Assembly (NCBI GenBank): GCA_016718385.1
Contig: JADKDK010000002.1
Coordinates: 310,001 to 374,000 of the forward strand
Source of the DNA: Gammaproteobacteria bacterium
GTDB taxonomy: Bacteria; Pseudomonadota; Gammaproteobacteria; Pseudomonadales; UBA5518
Direction: 5' to 3'
DNA: 64,000 nt
Shown: one piece after another, positions 61,706 through 64,000 of the stretch
Layout of the letters: each line of letters opens with the position of its first letter
Position numbering within the stretch: position 1 is the first letter of the stretch
Made by a program: the position numbers and the translations under genes
The notes under the pieces: generated by a model
What the model saw: only the letters and a program-made list of their open reading frames with translations
Told to the model about the DNA's origin: nothing
The model's database searches: none

Positions 61706-62037
61706 CTAACCGCTCGCAATCGCCTTCAGCAGGATCAGCAACACCCTGATCCGGCCCGCGGCGTCGACATGCGGACCGAGCGGCTCATCCGCATCGTCGA
61801 CGGCCTTGTCGTTGACGAAGAAGTACACATTCTTCAGGCAGCACCCGCATTCGCGCAGCGGCCCCAGGGCGGGTGCCAGGGTTCGCCGAAGCGCTCCAGC
61901 AGCGCCTTGAAAATTTCCCTGCCGGTGAGTCCTTCGCGCTCGAGTTCCAGGGTCACCGTCGGGCGATTGCCCCCGCCAATGCCCAGATCCGCGAAACCAT
62001 GCAGCATCACGCTGGCACTGATTCGTGGCGTGTCCAT
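61706..62037 (-). CDS. MoaD/ThiS-like small protein of the molybdoenzyme operon (apparent frameshift)
   Basis: From the ATG at 62037 the frame gives MDTPRISASVMLHGFADLGI and LELEREGLTGREIFKALLER, then after FGEPWHP becomes nonsense and stops at 61834. One missing base near 61866 would connect to LGPLRECGCCLKNVYFFVND and KAVDDADEPLGPHVDAAGRI RVLLILLKAIASG, ending at a TAG at 61706; the stretch length (332 bp) fits one lost base. The repaired product of about 110 residues resembles a ubiquitin-like MoaD/ThiS sulfur carrier, but ends ASG rather than GG. It sits between the membrane and catalytic subunits, 7 bp from the former. Confidence 0.55.
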
Positions 62038-62044
62038 GGATGGA

Positions 62045-62950
62045 TCAGCCTCCCGCGCGGCCCGAGGGCATCATGGCCGAGAGCGGGAAGCTCTTGCGCT
62101 GGTAGAAGGCGGCGCGCACGACGATGGTGTATTTCAGCGCCCAGCCGGTGGCCGTGGCGATCAGGCCGGCGACGGCTGCCAGTGTCACCAGCGCCGTGTC
62201 GCCGAACCACATCCCGGCCACGAGCAGCACCAGGGGCAGCCACTGACCCGCAAGCTCGAACCCGCCGGCGAAGCTCTGCAGCACGCCGATCGTCTCCCTC
62301 GGGGTGCCCGTGACGTCCAGGCCTCTGCGATAGCGACGCCAGGCGACATGGCGCAGCACCAGCGCCACCAGCAGCAGTCCGGCCAGTGCGCGCGAGACAC
62401 TGCCCGGCACGACGGCCGCGCACAGCGCCGCCAGTCCGGCGCCTTCCGCCAGCCCCGTGGCAAGGATCAGGGGCACTATCTTCTGCTCGGACCACGCCGG
62501 TATGCCTTTCGCTTCCTCCAGGATGCGGGCCTGGCAATACAGAAAGAACAGCGCCGACAGCGTGGCGCCAATGGCCATGAGGCCCACCTCCGACTGCCAC
62601 AGGGACAGCGCGCCGCAGCCGAAGAGCGTCGGCATTGCAAAGGCCTCCCGCGTCATCCAGGAAGACTGCACGTGGCGGAAGATGTTCAGCGCCCGCGTCG
62701 GCCGGCCCAGCTTGGCCATGATGCACAACAGCCCCAGCCCGATGATGCCCAGCCCCAGGGCCGCCTGCACGCGGTAGGCCTGGATCGACGGCGCCAGCAG
62801 GGTCGCCGCCACCAGCAAGCCCGTGCCCGTGCCGCCACCGACGAAGTTGCCGACGGCGCGCCAGTCCCACCGGCTCTGTCGATGTGCCGTGCTCGACCAA
62901 TGCACTGCCGTTCCCTCGGGAATCCCTGGTTGCGATGAGCCTTTTTGCAT
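62045..62950 (-). CDS. DmsC/NrfD-like membrane anchor subunit
   Basis: A 301-residue protein with about eight membrane helices starting MQKGSSQPGIPEGTAVHWSS. DmsC-like segments: NFVGGGTGTGLLVAATLLAP, LGRPTRALNIFRHVQSSWMT, REAFAMPTLFGCGALSLW and WALKYTIVVRAAFYQRKSFP. It would anchor the ferredoxin and molybdenum subunits and exchange electrons with quinone. The longer form (from 62995) adds 15 residues unlike the family. Similar subunits occur in SoeC and PadD. Confidence 0.85.
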   Translation of the reverse strand: MQKGSSQPGIPEGTAVHWSSTAHRQSRWDWRAVGNFVGGGTGTGLLVAATLLAPSIQAYRVQAALGLGIIGLGLLCIMAKLGRPTRALNIFRHVQSSWMTREAFAMPTLFGCGALSLWQSEVGLMAIGATLSALFFLYCQARILEEAKGIPAWSEQKIVPLILATGLAEGAGLAALCAAVVPGSVSRALAGLLLVALVLRHVAWRRYRRGLDVTGTPRETIGVLQSFAGGFELAGQWLPLVLLVAGMWFGDTALVTLAAVAGLIATATGWALKYTIVVRAAFYQRKSFPLSAMMPSGRAGG

Positions 62951-63000
62951 GGCGTGGGGTCCGGTGCTGTTGGCGCAAGAATGCAAGTGTCGCAAAACCC

Positions 63001-63669
63001 TCAGTCAGCCCGCCGGCCGGCCGGCAGGTAGAAGATCGAGGGCCGGGTTCCGGCTTCCGGCAACAGGGGGAAACCGTTGCGCTCCCGGATCAGGCGGCTG
63101 ATCTTGCTGTCGTGGTCGTCCAGGTCTCCGAACTCCATGGCAAAGGAGGGGCAGGTGTTGACGCAGGCCGGCGTCACTTCCCGGTCGACCCCCGGCGTCA
63201 TGCCGGTTTCCCCTGCTCTGGCCAGACGGTGTTCACAGAACGTGCACTTGACCACCGTGGCACGCTTGGTTTCCCAGTCGTGGCCGGCCTCTCCGCCTGT
63301 CAGTTCGTGGGGCGTGAGGCCCTGCTCGAAGTGCGCGAACGTGTCGCCCACGAAATGACGTTGCTCGTAAGGACAGGCCGTCATGCAATAGGCACAACCG
63401 ATGCAGAGATCCGCATCGACCAGTACCAGGCCATCGTCGCGCTTGTAGGTGGCCTGCGTCGGGCACACGGGCACGCAGGGTGGTTCCGCACAGTGGTTGC
63501 ACTGCACGGGGGCGTGAATGCGCCGGGCCGTCGGATACTCCCCGACTTCCTCGAACATCATGCGCCGGAAGTGGATCCCCGAGGGCGTGCTGTGCTCCTG
63601 CTTGCAGGCCATCACGCAACCGTAACAGCCGGTGCAACGCGCCAGGTCTATGGTCATGCCCCATCGCAT
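63001..63669 (-). CDS. Four-cluster ferredoxin-like electron-transfer subunit (DmsB/NrfC family)
   Basis: A 222-residue iron-sulfur protein. I choose the ATG at 63669 (MRWGMTIDLARCTGCYGCVM), which has GGAG 9 nt upstream; another ATG lies at 63684. Cysteine clusters for four [4Fe-4S] centres are visible: CTGCYGCVMACKQ, CNHCAEPPCVPVCPTQA, CIGCAYCMTACPYE and CTFCEHRL...CVNTCPS. No signal peptide, so it faces the cytoplasm with its catalytic partner. First gene of the operon down to 59057. Confidence 0.92.
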   Translation of the reverse strand: MRWGMTIDLARCTGCYGCVMACKQEHSTPSGIHFRRMMFEEVGEYPTARRIHAPVQCNHCAEPPCVPVCPTQATYKRDDGLVLVDADLCIGCAYCMTACPYEQRHFVGDTFAHFEQGLTPHELTGGEAGHDWETKRATVVKCTFCEHRLARAGETGMTPGVDREVTPACVNTCPSFAMEFGDLDDHDSKISRLIRERNGFPLLPEAGTRPSIFYLPAGRRAD

Positions 63670-63907
63670 AATTGCCGTCTCCATTGCAGGAACACCAGGG
63701 GCGTTCCGTTCGCGGGCAGCAGCCGAGCCCGGAGAGGCCACGGCCAGACTGGATTATGGGCGCGGCAGGCGAGAAGGCAGAGGGCAAAAACACTCATCCA
63801 GGGGACGCAGAGGTTCATTCCCCATTGGCACGACGGGCGCGCGTCGCATCGTCACCAGCCATCCGCTCGCGCACGCGGGGGCGCCTTCGCTTTCCCCCGC
63901 CCGGGTG

Positions 63908-64000
63908 TCAGGGTTCGCCTGCAAACGGCATTCCGCTGCCCGCCATCAGCAGTTGCGGATCGAGCGCTTGCGTCAGTTCGAGCGGCACGCTCACCGGGAA
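63908..64000 (-). CDS. C-terminal end of an unidentified protein (cut by window edge)
   Basis: On the minus strand an open frame enters from beyond the window and stops at 63908 after FPVSVPLELTQALDPQLLMA and GSGMPFAGEP. Codon composition looks coding. Only 30 residues are visible, too few to identify. It is on the same strand as the molybdoenzyme operon, with about 240 bp between in which I see no clear gene or terminator. Confidence 0.4.
   Translation of the reverse strand, partial: FPVSVPLELTQALDPQLLMAGSGMPFAGEP

Noticed and set aside
59600..62938. 1112-codon plus-strand open frame, and similar giant antisense frames (33580-36945, 4136-6379, 7927-10371)
   Set aside because: They lie opposite well-identified genes, have His/Arg/Gln-rich composition and no recognisable motif. 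Long antisense frames are expected at this G+C content.
63670..63907. A short gene in the gap before the ferredoxin gene
   Set aside because: The in-frame upstream extension of the ferredoxin (from 63741) has no family similarity, and no other frame of useful length with a ribosome binding site is visible.
1..64000. CRISPR arrays, tRNA/rRNA genes, insertion sequences, prophage or attachment sites
   Set aside because: I looked for regularly spaced repeats, transposase or integrase motifs and cloverleaf-like sequences and saw none I could support by eye.

Overview
The window looks like chromosomal DNA of a high-G+C gammaproteobacterium. The layout ligA-zipA-smc, then a full ccm cluster, then a flagellar block ordered fliO-P-Q-R / flhB-flhA-flhF-fleN-fliA-motC-motD-parA is the one known from Pseudomonas and relatives. 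FleN, FlhF, MotC/MotD and sigma54-type promoters in front of flagellar genes fit the same group. The catabolic half suggests an aerobic degrader of hydrophobic, acyl-CoA-activated substrates. I cannot name the genus.

Region 1 (1-5.8 kb, minus strand): 5' part of ligA, zipA, smc. Region 2 (5.9-13.1 kb, minus strand): complete cytochrome c maturation system ccmABCDEFGHI. It is tightly packed except for a 260-bp hole between ccmB and ccmC. That hole holds a perfect Anr/FNR box and, on the opposite strand, a candidate Anr-activated small RNA ending in a strong terminator.

Region 3 (13.2-31.8 kb): flagellar genes: fliK and a short FlhB-like gene on the plus strand; a DUF2802 gene, parA, motD, motC, fliA, fleN, flhF, flhA and flhB on the minus strand; then a 4-kb plus-strand insert (periplasmic LTXXQ-type protein, sthA, a VOC protein, an AraC regulator) separating flhB from fliR-fliQ-fliP-fliO. 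The chemotaxis genes usually found between fliA and motC, and the cheW genes usually found after parA, are absent. fliO, flhA and possibly flhB have sigma54-type promoters.

Region 4 (31.8-56.4 kb): a catabolic island with four acyl-CoA dehydrogenases, two acyl-CoA ligases, two SCP-x/Ltp-type thiolases, two DUF35 OB-fold modules (one fused to an HMG-CoA-synthase-like domain), two crotonases (one truncated), an SDR, an MDR reductase, a PNPOx-like protein, a TetR regulator and a PQQ dehydrogenase with an N-terminal haem c domain. Five copies of one palindrome, TTGAAT-N3-ATTCAA or a near match, sit at the promoters of five transcription units here and apparently nowhere else in the window. A block of unrelated cell-envelope and RNA genes (49.4-54.1 kb) lies inside the island.

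Region 5 (56.5-64 kb): a thymidine/AMP phosphorylase-like gene overlapping a PRPP-synthetase-like gene, then a minus-strand operon for a cytoplasm-facing molybdopterin oxidoreductase complex (ferredoxin subunit, membrane subunit, MoaD-like protein, catalytic subunit), and the last codons of another gene.

Several otherwise well-conserved genes (ccmI, ccmD, fliK, fliP, both acyl-CoA ligases, the MoaD-like gene) need one or more small indels to read through. Most look like losses in G/C runs or GC repeats, so I treat them as probable sequencing errors rather than pseudogenes.
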